Part shown: one piece after another, positions 1 through 6,894 of the stretch
Position numbering within the stretch: the first letter of the stretch is position 1
Layout: every line of letters begins with the position of its first letter
Source: Methanosarcinales archaeon
GTDB lineage: Archaea; Halobacteriota; Syntropharchaeia; Alkanophagales; Methanospirareceae
DNA: 8,080 nucleotides
Assembly: GCA_025464275.1 (NCBI GenBank)
Contig: JAODGR010000026.1
Coordinates: 17,259-25,338 of the forward strand
Direction of reading: 5' to 3'
Notes under the pieces: generated by a model
What the model saw: the letters and a program-made list of their open reading frames with translations, nothing else
Told to the model about the DNA's origin: nothing
Databases searched by the model: none
Made by a program: the position numbers and the translations under genes

Positions 1-1436
1 CCGGGACTATATGCCGGGGGCAATCCCGGTACACCTCTGTAGCGATAGCTTGGTGAGGTAGATAGTGGTATACGAACGCGGGTATAGGCTACAGAAGGAG
101 GAGGTGCAGTGATTGTGCCTGAGGGGTGTGATAAGAATGAGGAAGAGGAGATGGTAGCTCCTCCTGCTGCTGTCTTTGCTGTTTCCTTCACACTCACATA
201 TGCTGCCTCCCATGCATTCACCACCCCGTATCCAAATTCGGTGTCTTTTCCTACCGGTCCCAGGTCTTCCGCAGTATCATCCAATCGCTCTCTTACCTGA
301 GTGTTGGTGTACTCGGGGTGTGCAGCCCATACGAGAGCAGCGGTGCCGGTGACGTGCGGGCATGCCATAGAAGTGCCGCTCTTCCTCATGTATTCACCCC
401 CCGGAGAGGTTGAATATATCCTCACACCCGGTGCAGCAAGTTCTACCTCAGGACCCATACTGGAGAATCCAGCTCGCCTGTTACGCTCGTCTATCGCAGC
501 AACAGCGATAACGGAGTCGTATCTACCCGGATAAGTCACTGTATCATTCTCATTATCATTATCATTATCATTACTGTAACCCTCATTACCCGCGGAGGAG
601 ATGAGCAGGACACCCGCTTTGTATGCCTTCTCACATGCCTCGCGCAACGCCGTTGAGTCATGAGTCGAGCCCATACTCATCGAGATGATCTTCATCCTGT
701 GCTTCACTGACCACTCAATTCCTGCTATCACATCGCTCACGTATCCCTTACCCTTGCTGTTCAATGCCTTAACCGCATAGAGATTCGCGCGTGGTGCCAC
801 ACCAATAATCCCCTTACGGTTGAATGCTGCGGCAATTATACCCGCGCAGTGTGTACCATGCCCGTTATCGTCCATCGGGTCAGCATCGTCATTCACGAAG
901 TCATAACCGCCCTTATAATTGGGTGCCAGGTCAGGATGACGGTAATCTATCCCGGTGTCTATAACAGATATATTGATGCCTGAGCCAGCATTACGACCGC
1001 TGAGTACCGCTCGTCCGCCGTCAGTACCGCTCCATACCTTCTCTGCATCGATTCTGTCAACACCCCATGGTAACGTATCGGTAGCAGTGTCTGTGTCTGT
1101 GTCTTTGGGTGTGTCAGTAGCAGTATCTGTGATATGGAGCTCGTAATCACGCTCTATATAGGCTATACTCCGGTGTTTCTTCAATTTTGCAATGGTATCC
1201 TCAGGTATACAGGCAGCAACTGCGGGTATTATCCTGTACCGGTAGTTTATCCCACCCTGATATCTCTGTATCAATTGGGTATCCGGCTTATTCTTGAATA
1301 TCACAATTACAGGCACCTTTTCGGTTGCAGTGAGAGTGAGTGCAGCGAGGGGTGTACTCTGACTGAGCAATAACATGAGGATAGAAGATGCAGCTACAAT
1401 AGCCAATATCGGTCTGTTGCCCATTATATTTACCAT
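1..1436 (-). CDS. Secreted subtilisin-like serine protease (S8 family), C-terminus beyond window
   Basis: An exported endopeptidase of the subtilase family. The frame is open from an ATG at 1436 down to base 3 (478 codons) with no stop, so only the C-terminus is missing. Residues 1-32 form a signal peptide: a short basic start, a hydrophobic stretch with LMLLL, then small residues. Residues about 40-102 resemble an I9 propeptide/inhibitor, rich in Val/Ile, with IPAVAA and a YIERD end. A low-complexity Thr/Asp linker (103-121) leads into the catalytic domain (about 124-408). The catalytic residues are all visible: Asp160 in VIDTGID, His193 in NGHGTH, oxyanion Asn284 in SAGNEG and Ser356 in GTSMACPH. 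After Asn284 comes an Asn/Asp repeat (288-298). From residue 409 the tail is Ser/Thr/Pro-rich (TAPPPS), perhaps a stalk or a linker to a further domain. A second in-frame ATG at 1424 is an alternative start that still keeps the signal peptide. The neighbour polC is divergent, with no evident functional link. Confidence 0.93.
   Translation of the reverse strand, partial: MVNIMGNRPILAIVAASSILMLLLSQSTPLAALTLTATEKVPVIVIFKNKPDTQLIQRYQGGINYRYRIIPAVAACIPEDTIAKLKKHRSIAYIERDYELHITDTATDTPKDTDTDTATDTLPWGVDRIDAEKVWSGTDGGRAVLSGRNAGSGINISVIDTGIDYRHPDLAPNYKGGYDFVNDDADPMDDNGHGTHCAGIIAAAFNRKGIIGVAPRANLYAVKALNSKGKGYVSDVIAGIEWSVKHRMKIISMSMGSTHDSTALREACEKAYKAGVLLISSAGNEGYSNDNDNDNENDTVTYPGRYDSVIAVAAIDERNRRAGFSSMGPEVELAAPGVRIYSTSPGGEYMRKSGTSMACPHVTGTAALVWAAHPEYTNTQVRERLDDTAEDLGPVGKDTEFGYGVVNAWEAAYVSVKETAKTAAGGATISSSSFLSHPSGTITAPPPSVAYTRVRIPLSTSPSYRYRGVPGLPPAYSP
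551..573. repeat. Hexanucleotide tandem repeat (cattat) inside the protease gene
   Basis: About four copies of cattat read on the minus strand as alternating Asn-Asp codons (residues 288-298 of the protease, with one Glu). The run lies just after the oxyanion-hole Asn284, where subtilases have a surface loop before the conserved YPGRYDSVIAV segment. The reading frame is kept because the unit is six bases. Confidence 0.75.
1081..1134. repeat. gtgtct-type low-complexity repeat coding a Thr/Asp linker in the protease
   Basis: Three exact gtgtct units (1087-1104) lie between diverged relatives. On the minus strand they encode Asp-Thr pairs across residues 103-121, between the I9-like propeptide and the catalytic domain. 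A flexible acidic linker at the propeptide cleavage region is plausible in a secreted subtilase. Confidence 0.7.
1424..1431 (+). promoter_or_regulatory. Candidate TATA box for polC
   Basis: TTATATTT lies 36 bases before the polC ATG, inside the first codons of the divergent protease. Initiation about 25 bases downstream would give a leader of roughly 10-15 bases. The ATATAAAAT at 1452-1460 is too near the ATG (1467) to serve polC. No strong ribosome site precedes polC (only cggt). Confidence 0.3.
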
Positions 1437-1451
1437 TTACTTCCTTCTCGC

Positions 1452-1461
1452 ATATAAAATA
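1452..1461 (-). promoter_or_regulatory. Candidate TATA box for the protease gene
   Basis: Read on the minus strand this is ATATTTTATA, close to an archaeal TATA element. Initiation about 25 bases downstream would fall near 1430, just before the ATG at 1424 and after the one at 1436. If this box is used, the true start is ATG 1424 on a nearly leaderless message. A purine-rich GGAAG lies just upstream of ATG 1436 and favours that start instead. Placement is by pattern only. Confidence 0.35.
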
Positions 1462-1466
1462 TCGGT

Positions 1467-4400
1467 ATGGTGGATTTGAAGGTAGATTATCACAGGATAC
1501 TGAATGAGGGTTTAGAGCGTGAGCTGGAGATAGCGAGGAGGGCGAGGAGCAGGGGACTTGACCCCGCGCTGCAGCCGGAGATAGAGATAACGTGGGACCT
1601 CGCGGAGCGTGTGGAAGCATTGATAGGGATAAAGGGGGTGGGTGCGAGGATAAGGGAACTGGAAGAGAAGGGGTACGGACGTGAGGAGGTGGCATTAAAG
1701 CTCGCACTCGACTTCGCAGGCGGGAAGTTCGGGCATTACAGGCGCCATGAGGTGATTGAGAAGGCGGTCAGGACATCCGTAGCGATTCTCACGGAAGGTG
1801 TGGTTGCTGCACCACTGGACGGGATATCGCGTATAGAGGTTGGGAGGAACGACGATTCCACGGAATACGTAAAGATATTCTACTCCGGTCCGATAAGGAG
1901 CGCGGGTGGTACTGCACAGGCGCTCTCAGTGCTGGCTGCTGATTATATCAGGCGGAGGATGGGTTTCGCTCCGTATTCACCCCGTGAGGATGAGATATGG
2001 CGATATGTACTGGAGGTATCAGCATATGCACGCATAAGCGGTCTGCAATATACACCTTCTGATGATGAGATAAGGGAGATAGTGAAGAACTGCCCGATAT
2101 GCATAGATGGTGACCCTACGGAGGATAAGGAGGTGGATGGGTATAAAGACCTCGAACGTGTGGCGACGAACAGGATAAGAGGGGGGATGGTGCTTGTGCT
2201 CACCGAGGGCATAGCGATGAAGGCAGCGAAGCTGAAGCGATATGTGGATAAGCTCGGTATAGAAGGGTGGGAGTGGCTGGATAAACTGATAAAGAGCAGA
2301 CGAGAGCGAAAGAGTAAGGACTTCCTGGGTGAACTGATTGCAGGCAGACCTGTATTTGGGCGTCCATCGAATAAAGGCTCTTTCAGACTTCGATATGGAC
2401 GTGCGAGGAACTCAGGCTTCGCTGCTATCGGAATGCACCCGGCTACAATGTCACTCCTCGGGTTCATCGCACCAGGTACGCAGATAAAGCCGGAGCTACC
2501 GGGCAAGGCAGCATGCGTGGTGCCTGTGGACTCCATCGAGGGTCCGGTGGTGAAGCTGAAGAACGGAGACCTCATCAAACTCGGGGATGGTTATGGCTAT
2601 GGAGCTGAAAATAGTGGAGGTAGCGATGGGTTAGAAGTGGCGGAGATTGTGGACCTGGGGGAGGTACTGATAGATTATGGTGATTTCCTGGAGACCGGGC
2701 AGTTATTGAAGCCCGGCGCGTACGCACATGAATACTGGGTGCAGGAACTGGCGTTGAAGGATGCCGGTGAGGCGTCAAGATGGCGTTCTGAGATACCCAC
2801 GCAGGAGGAAGCCATTGCACTGTCATTACGGTATGGCATACCGCTCCATCCCGCATATACATACCTGTGGGAGGATATAAAGCCCGAGGACCGTGAATTC
2901 CTGGCTGACTGGATATGCGATAGGGGTATACTGAGGGATAATAAACTGATTATACCTATACCAGGACCAGAGGATGGCAACCGCAGTATAGCGAAGATTT
3001 TAGAGGACCTGCTCGTCCCTTTTCACATGGTGAATGAACATCCGCATCCGCATCCGCATCAACATATAGAGATAGAAGAGCCGGGTGCACTCCTCCGCGG
3101 ACTGGGAATAGGTGATGGGTTGAAGAGAGACGACTCGGTGAGGGTGAACACGAGACCGAAAGCGCCAACGAGAATCGGAATGCGAATGGGTAGACCGGAG
3201 AAATCACGTGAGAGGCTGATGTCACCTGCACCACACGCCATCTTCCCGGTAGGCGAAGCAGGGGGTAAGAACCGGTCACTCAAGGAAGCATTGAAGGCAA
3301 AGGTGATAGATGTGGATGTGGGAATGAAGCGGTGCATGAAATGCGGGAACATACTGCTATCATGCTATTCCATCTGTGATAGATGTGGCTCTTCCAGCCT
3401 GCAGGTGCAGACATGCAGGAGCAGGGATAGAGGTGCAGGCAGAGGTAGCAAGCGGAAATACAGTGGCAGGAGGGGCGTCAGTATAGACCTGTACCAGTTT
3501 TACCGTGATACGATATCGAGACTGGGAGGAGAGGGGCATGAGCATGGGCATGAGCTGACAAAGGAGGATGTGAAATGTGTAACCGGGCTCATCTCCGGTG
3601 ATAAAGTGCCGGAGCATCTGGGTAAGGGCATATTAAGGGCGAGACATGGCGTGTTTGTATACAAGGATGGTACAATAAGGTATGACTTCACCAATTTACC
3701 ATTAACGCATTTCAAGCCCGGTGAGATAGGATTGAGCATCACACGAGCACGAGAGCTGGGCTATCTGTATGATATAGAGGGGAATGAGCTGAGGAGAGAG
3801 ACCCAGGTGGTGGAGCTGAAGCAGCAGGATATCATTATCTCACTCAATGCCGTTCCGTATCTCATCCGGATTACGAAGTTCCTGGACGACCTGCTGGAGA
3901 AGTTCTATGGACTGCCCCGATACTATAATATAGAGGATAAGGAGGGTCTGATCGGGCAGCTGGTGCTCGGACTGGCACCGCATACCTCCGCGGGGATACT
4001 GGGCAGGATAATAGGTTTCACACGTGCCTCGGCATGTTATGCACATCCCTTCTTCCATGCAGCGAAGCGGAGGAACTGCGATGGTGATGAGGACTCCGTG
4101 ATTCTTCTGCTGGATGCACTGCTGAATTTCTCGCTCGCATTCCTGCCGGATAAGGTAGGCGGGCGAATGGATGCACCTCTGGTGCTCATACCGGTAATAA
4201 ATCCTAAGGAGGTGGATAAGGAGGCGCATAACCTCTCTATTGTGCGGGAATACCCGCTGGAGCTGTATTTCGCTGCGTATTCCGGCAAGCACCCGAAGGA
4301 GGTGGGGATAGATACAGCGGGTAAGCGAATAGGAGGATGCGAGCCGAGGGACGTCTATCAATTTGGATACACGCACGATACGGGGGACATAGCATCAGGA

Positions 4401-4826
4401 CCTCTGAACTCACTCTACAAGACACTGGGTACAATGACGGAGAAGGTGGAAGCACAACTGAAGCTGGCACGGATTATAAGAGCGGTGGATGAGCGCGAGG
4501 TAGCGGAGACGGTGATAAAGCACCACTTCATACGAGATATAAAGGGTAATCTACGCGCATTTGGCTCACAGAAGGTACGATGCAGCCGGTGCAATGCGAA
4601 ATACCGGCGAATACCACTCACAGGCAGGTGCAGCCGGTGCGGCGGTAAGCTGCTACCTACGGTGCATGCTGCGGGGATAAAGAAATATCTATCAGTATCG
4701 CTGCGGATAGCAGAGGAGTACCATCTGACAGATTACACAAGGCAGAGGCTGGAATTGCTGAAGCGGGATGTTGAATCGCTATTCCCGAGTGTGGAGAAGC
4801 AGAGGGCACTGGGCGATTTCATGTAG
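1467..4826 (+). CDS. polC: DNA polymerase D (family D) large subunit DP2
   Basis: Catalytic subunit of the replicative archaeal polymerase PolD; it works as a heterodimer with the DP1 proofreading exonuclease, which is not encoded here. The 1119-residue length is normal for an intein-free DP2. Recognisable blocks are the N-terminal region ending in NRIRGGM (about 237-243), GRPVFGRP followed by RLRYGRARNSGFA (about 293-322), and KPGEIGLSITRAREL (about 751-765). The active-site acidic motif is Asp872-Gly-Asp874-Glu-Asp. Zinc-binding cysteines occur in the middle (623, 626, 637, 640, plus 633) and near the C-terminus (1039, 1042, 1055, 1058). The last eight residues, QRALGDFM (1112-1119), fit a PCNA-interacting PIP box (Q-x-x-L-x-x-F-M). 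Two His-rich insertions (525-533 and 691-696) are unusual. ATG 1467 gives the expected family N-terminus (YHRILNEGLERELEIARRAR). The gene diverges from the protease and overlaps argJ by 8 bases at its end. Confidence 0.97.
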   Translation: MVDLKVDYHRILNEGLERELEIARRARSRGLDPALQPEIEITWDLAERVEALIGIKGVGARIRELEEKGYGREEVALKLALDFAGGKFGHYRRHEVIEKAVRTSVAILTEGVVAAPLDGISRIEVGRNDDSTEYVKIFYSGPIRSAGGTAQALSVLAADYIRRRMGFAPYSPREDEIWRYVLEVSAYARISGLQYTPSDDEIREIVKNCPICIDGDPTEDKEVDGYKDLERVATNRIRGGMVLVLTEGIAMKAAKLKRYVDKLGIEGWEWLDKLIKSRRERKSKDFLGELIAGRPVFGRPSNKGSFRLRYGRARNSGFAAIGMHPATMSLLGFIAPGTQIKPELPGKAACVVPVDSIEGPVVKLKNGDLIKLGDGYGYGAENSGGSDGLEVAEIVDLGEVLIDYGDFLETGQLLKPGAYAHEYWVQELALKDAGEASRWRSEIPTQEEAIALSLRYGIPLHPAYTYLWEDIKPEDREFLADWICDRGILRDNKLIIPIPGPEDGNRSIAKILEDLLVPFHMVNEHPHPHPHQHIEIEEPGALLRGLGIGDGLKRDDSVRVNTRPKAPTRIGMRMGRPEKSRERLMSPAPHAIFPVGEAGGKNRSLKEALKAKVIDVDVGMKRCMKCGNILLSCYSICDRCGSSSLQVQTCRSRDRGAGRGSKRKYSGRRGVSIDLYQFYRDTISRLGGEGHEHGHELTKEDVKCVTGLISGDKVPEHLGKGILRARHGVFVYKDGTIRYDFTNLPLTHFKPGEIGLSITRARELGYLYDIEGNELRRETQVVELKQQDIIISLNAVPYLIRITKFLDDLLEKFYGLPRYYNIEDKEGLIGQLVLGLAPHTSAGILGRIIGFTRASACYAHPFFHAAKRRNCDGDEDSVILLLDALLNFSLAFLPDKVGGRMDAPLVLIPVINPKEVDKEAHNLSIVREYPLELYFAAYSGKHPKEVGIDTAGKRIGGCEPRDVYQFGYTHDTGDIASGPLNSLYKTLGTMTEKVEAQLKLARIIRAVDEREVAETVIKHHFIRDIKGNLRAFGSQKVRCSRCNAKYRRIPLTGRCSRCGGKLLPTVHAAGIKKYLSVSLRIAEEYHLTDYTRQRLELLKRDVESLFPSVEKQRALGDFM
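3039..3065. repeat. catccg tandem repeat coding a His-Pro run in DP2
   Basis: Three catccg units followed by catcaacat encode His-Pro-His-Pro-His-Pro-His-Gln-His at DP2 residues 525-533. The run sits in a variable loop between ILEDLLVPFHM and IEIEEPGALL. It looks like a slippage expansion that kept the frame. Confidence 0.75.
3531..3554. repeat. Imperfect gggcatgag repeat coding a second His-rich run in DP2
   Basis: gggcatgag, cat, gggcatgag encode Gly-His-Glu-His-Gly-His-Glu (about residues 690-696). The run lies just after the basic region behind the middle zinc motif and just before the conserved LTKEDVKCVTGLISGDKVPEHL block. It is a separate event from the His-Pro run 490 bases upstream. 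Confidence 0.65.
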
Positions 4827-6051
4827 CATTCAGCCTCACGTACTCATAAGAGAGGTCGCATCCCCAGGCGGTTGCTTCGCCTTCTCCTCTGCTTCCGCCG
4901 GTAGTGGTATCTGTATCTATATAGATCTCTATGGTGAGTTCCTTACCCTGCATCACGGTATGAGTATGAGTGCGGGCTGGACTGAGGACTCTTCCATTAC
5001 GCACCACCTCCTCCTCAACCTCTCCGCTACTGAATTTCATGGATATCGCTTCCGGGACCACGTCCGTGATGCCTGCGATTGCGGCACAGCTCCCGATGGC
5101 TGCTATTATACGACCACATGCGAGGTCTATACGCTCACCGAAGATTGCACTCTTCACCAGAGGAGACCGGAGTATCTCACGTGCTAACAGTTTCGCTTCT
5201 TCATGACCCGGTGCACCACGGAGTCTCACCTCAATGAACTTCGTAGCACCCTCGCCGTCACGCGCTATCAGCTTCGCCAGCTCTTTGCAGAGGTAATTCA
5301 AGCCTGTCCTGAATGCTTCCTCGGTTATCTCCTTCCCTCCTCTGCTGACCAGCAGTACCATATCGTTTGTGCTCATGTCTCCATCCACGACAATCATATT
5401 GAAGGAGCTGTCACAAGCATCCTTCAGGCATCTCTGCAGTGCTTCTGGACTCAATTCCGCATCGGTATACATGAAAGCCAGCATGGTAGCGGTAGCCTGC
5501 CTGAGATGGGGGTATATCATGCCAGAGCCTTTTGCAATCCCGCCGATGACCACGCCATCAACGGAGATAGCGCGCTCCTTCGGGAAGGTATCGGTGGTCA
5601 TGATCGCTTTCGCCGCTGCTGTGCTGCCCTCGGGTTCCGGGGTCAAGCCTCGTGCAGCTTCCTTAATCTGGCGCTCTATCAGACCGATATCCAGCTGTCG
5701 CCCGATGGGGCCGGTGGAAGCGACAGCGACCTCGTCCATCTCGATACCCAGTGCCGCGGATGTTAGTTCTGCCATCTTTTCCGCTTTTTGCATCCCCTCT
5801 TCACCTGTAAAGCTGTTTGCACAGCCGCTATTGGCGACTATTGCACTTATTCGCCCATTTAACTGTAATATTCGCTGTGTATAGATGAGAGGTGCTGCTT
5901 TCATCCTGTTCGAGGTGAACATCCCTGCTGCATTCCCCTCACAATCGCCCGCTATCAGTGCCAGTCCCCTGTTATTCTCCTTTATTCCATAAGCTCTCAC
6001 GCCTTTTACCGCGCATAGCCCCCCTCTAAGCTCTTTTATCCACATTCTCAT
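4819..6051 (-). CDS. argJ: Glutamate N-acetyltransferase / ornithine acetyltransferase (ArgJ)
   Basis: Transfers the acetyl group from N-acetylornithine to glutamate in the cyclic arginine pathway; some homologues also use acetyl-CoA. ArgJ is a cytoplasmic enzyme that cuts itself into alpha and beta chains at an Ala-Thr bond, and the new N-terminal Thr is the nucleophile. At 410 residues it has normal length. Family signatures are GGLCAVKGVRAYGI (10-23), FTSNRMKAAP (45-54), NSGCANSFTGEEG (74-86), ASTGPIG (111-117, oxyanion hole), KGSGMI (174-179), ATML (188-191, nucleophile Thr189), TDAELS, DGDMSTND (223-230) and WGCDLSYEYVRLNA at the C-terminus. Odd points are four extra residues just before ATML (LRQAT where one residue is usual) and Thr-rich expansions at 361-366 and 379-384. 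The start at 6051 or an in-frame ATG at 6045 are both possible. Bifunctionality cannot be judged from sequence. No other arg gene is adjacent. Confidence 0.97.
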   Translation of the reverse strand: MRMWIKELRGGLCAVKGVRAYGIKENNRGLALIAGDCEGNAAGMFTSNRMKAAPLIYTQRILQLNGRISAIVANSGCANSFTGEEGMQKAEKMAELTSAALGIEMDEVAVASTGPIGRQLDIGLIERQIKEAARGLTPEPEGSTAAAKAIMTTDTFPKERAISVDGVVIGGIAKGSGMIYPHLRQATATMLAFMYTDAELSPEALQRCLKDACDSSFNMIVVDGDMSTNDMVLLVSRGGKEITEEAFRTGLNYLCKELAKLIARDGEGATKFIEVRLRGAPGHEEAKLLAREILRSPLVKSAIFGERIDLACGRIIAAIGSCAAIAGITDVVPEAISMKFSSGEVEEEVVRNGRVLSPARTHTHTVMQGKELTIEIYIDTDTTTGGSRGEGEATAWGCDLSYEYVRLNAT

Positions 6052-6090
6052 CCACTCTCGCTCACTCGCTCATTAGCTTAGAGAAGGGAA

Positions 6091-6099
6091 TATAAAATT
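6091..6099 (-). promoter_or_regulatory. Candidate TATA box for argJ
   Basis: Read on the minus strand this is AATTTTATA, in a locally AT-rich block between argJ and the divergent tRNA. Initiation about 25 bases downstream would fall near 6068, a leader of about 17 bases before the ATG at 6051. Only a weak GTGG purine run precedes that ATG. Confidence 0.5.
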
Positions 6100-6109
6100 G
6101 ATATTTTTG

Positions 6110-6119
6110 TATTTTTATT
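6110..6119 (+). promoter_or_regulatory. Candidate TATA box for the tRNA-Val gene
   Basis: TATTTTTATT is the only good TATA-like block upstream of the tRNA. It lies about 52 bases before the mature 5' end, implying a leader of roughly 25 bases removed by RNase P. The stretch between (6121-6170) is a purine-rich gata/gaga low-complexity run with no other visible feature. Confidence 0.35.
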
Positions 6120-6170
6120 AGTATAGTGTAGAGTGGTAGATAGGTAGTGTAAGAGATAGAGAGATAGAGG

Positions 6171-6244
6171 GGGCTCGTGGTCTAGGTGGTGATGACGCCG
6201 CCTTCACGAGGCGGAGATCGTGCGTTCGAATCGCATCGAGCCCA
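6171..6244 (+). tRNA. tRNA-Val (anticodon CAC)
   Basis: The full cloverleaf can be drawn. The acceptor stem 6171-6177 pairs perfectly with 6237-6243. A three-pair D stem (6180-6182 with 6194-6196) carries a loop holding GG. The anticodon stem 6198-6202 pairs with 6210-6214 around loop TTCACGA, giving anticodon CAC at 6205-6207 (reads GUG, valine). The T stem 6220-6224 pairs with 6232-6236 (one G-T pair) around TTCGAAT. The discriminator is A6244; CCA is not encoded and no intron is present. It diverges from argJ and is the last core gene before the AT-rich accessory segment. Confidence 0.96.
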
Positions 6245-6252
6245 CTTCCATC

Positions 6253-6280
6253 CCCCCTAAAAATTGTGCAGCGCAGGGGG
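6253..6280 (+). other. Hairpin between tRNA-Val and the accessory genes
   Basis: CCCCCT (6253-6258) pairs with AGGGGG (6275-6280), and TGTG/CGCA within the loop can add a small inner stem. No T-run follows, so a simple terminator is not supported. The 3' arm is a G-rich purine run directly before the short frame at 6282. The hairpin could be part of the tRNA trailer, mask a ribosome site, or be chance. Confidence 0.35.
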
Positions 6281-6281
6281 A

Positions 6282-6323
6282 ATGATTGAAGATGTAAGGG
6301 GGTATGAAATCATAAGAAAGTGA
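6282..6323 (+). CDS. Possible 13-residue leader ORF (MIEDVRGYEIIRK)
   Basis: A tiny frame begins ATGATTGAAGATG and ends with TGA 7 bases before the membrane protein gene. Its stop overlaps the AGTGAT that looks like the ribosome site of that gene (6319-6324), an arrangement compatible with translational coupling. The G-run upstream ends only one base before the ATG, which is poor spacing for a ribosome site. The same first 13 bases open another short frame at 7682. It may be a leader peptide or a chance frame. Confidence 0.25.
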   Translation: MIEDVRGYEIIRK

Positions 6324-6330
6324 TAAAAAG

Positions 6331-6852
6331 ATGAAAGATGCAAATAATGAAAAGATAGAGCTTATAAAAACAGTTTATGAACAACATTGGTTACACGCAA
6401 GGCATGTAGAGAATGAAAGGCTATGGTTCACCAATATATTTGCGATTATATTTGCAGGGTCTTTGGCTGTTACCAAAGATAAACTGTTTGAGATATCCAG
6501 CCTTCCGTTGGTTATTTTCCTTATGATCCTTTCTTGTTTTGGAATAATGTTTAGTCTTAAAATTGATAGTATTTTTAAAACCCATACGGAATACGCTAAG
6601 CAGATATTGAAAACACATGGATTATATGATATGTGGGCTCGCTATAATAAGCATTGGGTAAATGAGAAGATAAGAATATCAAGACTATTTCCAATCTTTT
6701 TTGCAATATGTTTTTATTTCTTTTTGTTCAACTTGATTTACATTTTTTTAAAAATATTATTGCTGAGTTTTATAATTCCAGCTACTTTATTAGTTGTGAC
6801 TTGTTATTCTTTATATCGACTTAAGTATGATCAATTTGTGGAATATAGCTAA
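6331..6852 (+). CDS. Four-helix membrane protein of unknown function
   Basis: I do not recognise a named family with certainty. The 173 residues begin with a charged, probably helical segment containing EQHWLHARHVENERLWFTN (17-35). Two hydrophobic helices follow (about 33-48 and 57-76). A polar, mostly basic middle (about 78-118) comes next, then two more hydrophobic helices (about 120-140 and 143-162) and a short polar tail. There is no signal peptide. The two-hairpin layout with a central soluble segment resembles membrane components of some bacterial and archaeal conflict systems (SLATT- or RipA-like), but only in architecture. AGTGAT six bases before ATG 6331 is a fair ribosome site. The zinc/HNH gene starts 21-42 bases downstream on the same strand, so the two probably form an operon. 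Codons are AT-rich, unlike polC and argJ, which points to transfer. Confidence 0.85.
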   Translation: MKDANNEKIELIKTVYEQHWLHARHVENERLWFTNIFAIIFAGSLAVTKDKLFEISSLPLVIFLMILSCFGIMFSLKIDSIFKTHTEYAKQILKTHGLYDMWARYNKHWVNEKIRISRLFPIFFAICFYFFLFNLIYIFLKILLLSFIIPATLLVVTCYSLYRLKYDQFVEYS

Positions 6853-6894
6853 ATAAGACACATCGTAATAGAGATGGAACCCAAGAGGTGTGGT

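Noticed and set aside
1943..2578. Long open frame on the minus strand opposite polC, and similar ones at 3840-4376 and 1288-1707
   Set aside because: They lie wholly or largely inside clearly coding genes, have no family-like motifs and are biased antisense shadows.
1467..4826. Possible intein in DP2, common in this family
   Set aside because: The length (1119 residues) is normal for intein-free DP2, and the conserved blocks, including the DGDED motif, run on without interruption.
5203..5884. Plus-strand frames of 171 and 187 codons opposite argJ
   Set aside because: They are antisense to a highly conserved ArgJ coding region and have no recognisable protein features.
6121..6170. Purine-rich gata/gaga run before the tRNA as a repeat array
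   Set aside because: The units are irregular and short; there are no CRISPR-like spacers or exact tandem copies.
6171..6244. A tRNA intron or a second tRNA copy marking an attachment site
   Set aside because: The anticodon loop is a normal seven bases without insertion, and I found no repeat of the tRNA 3' end elsewhere in the window.
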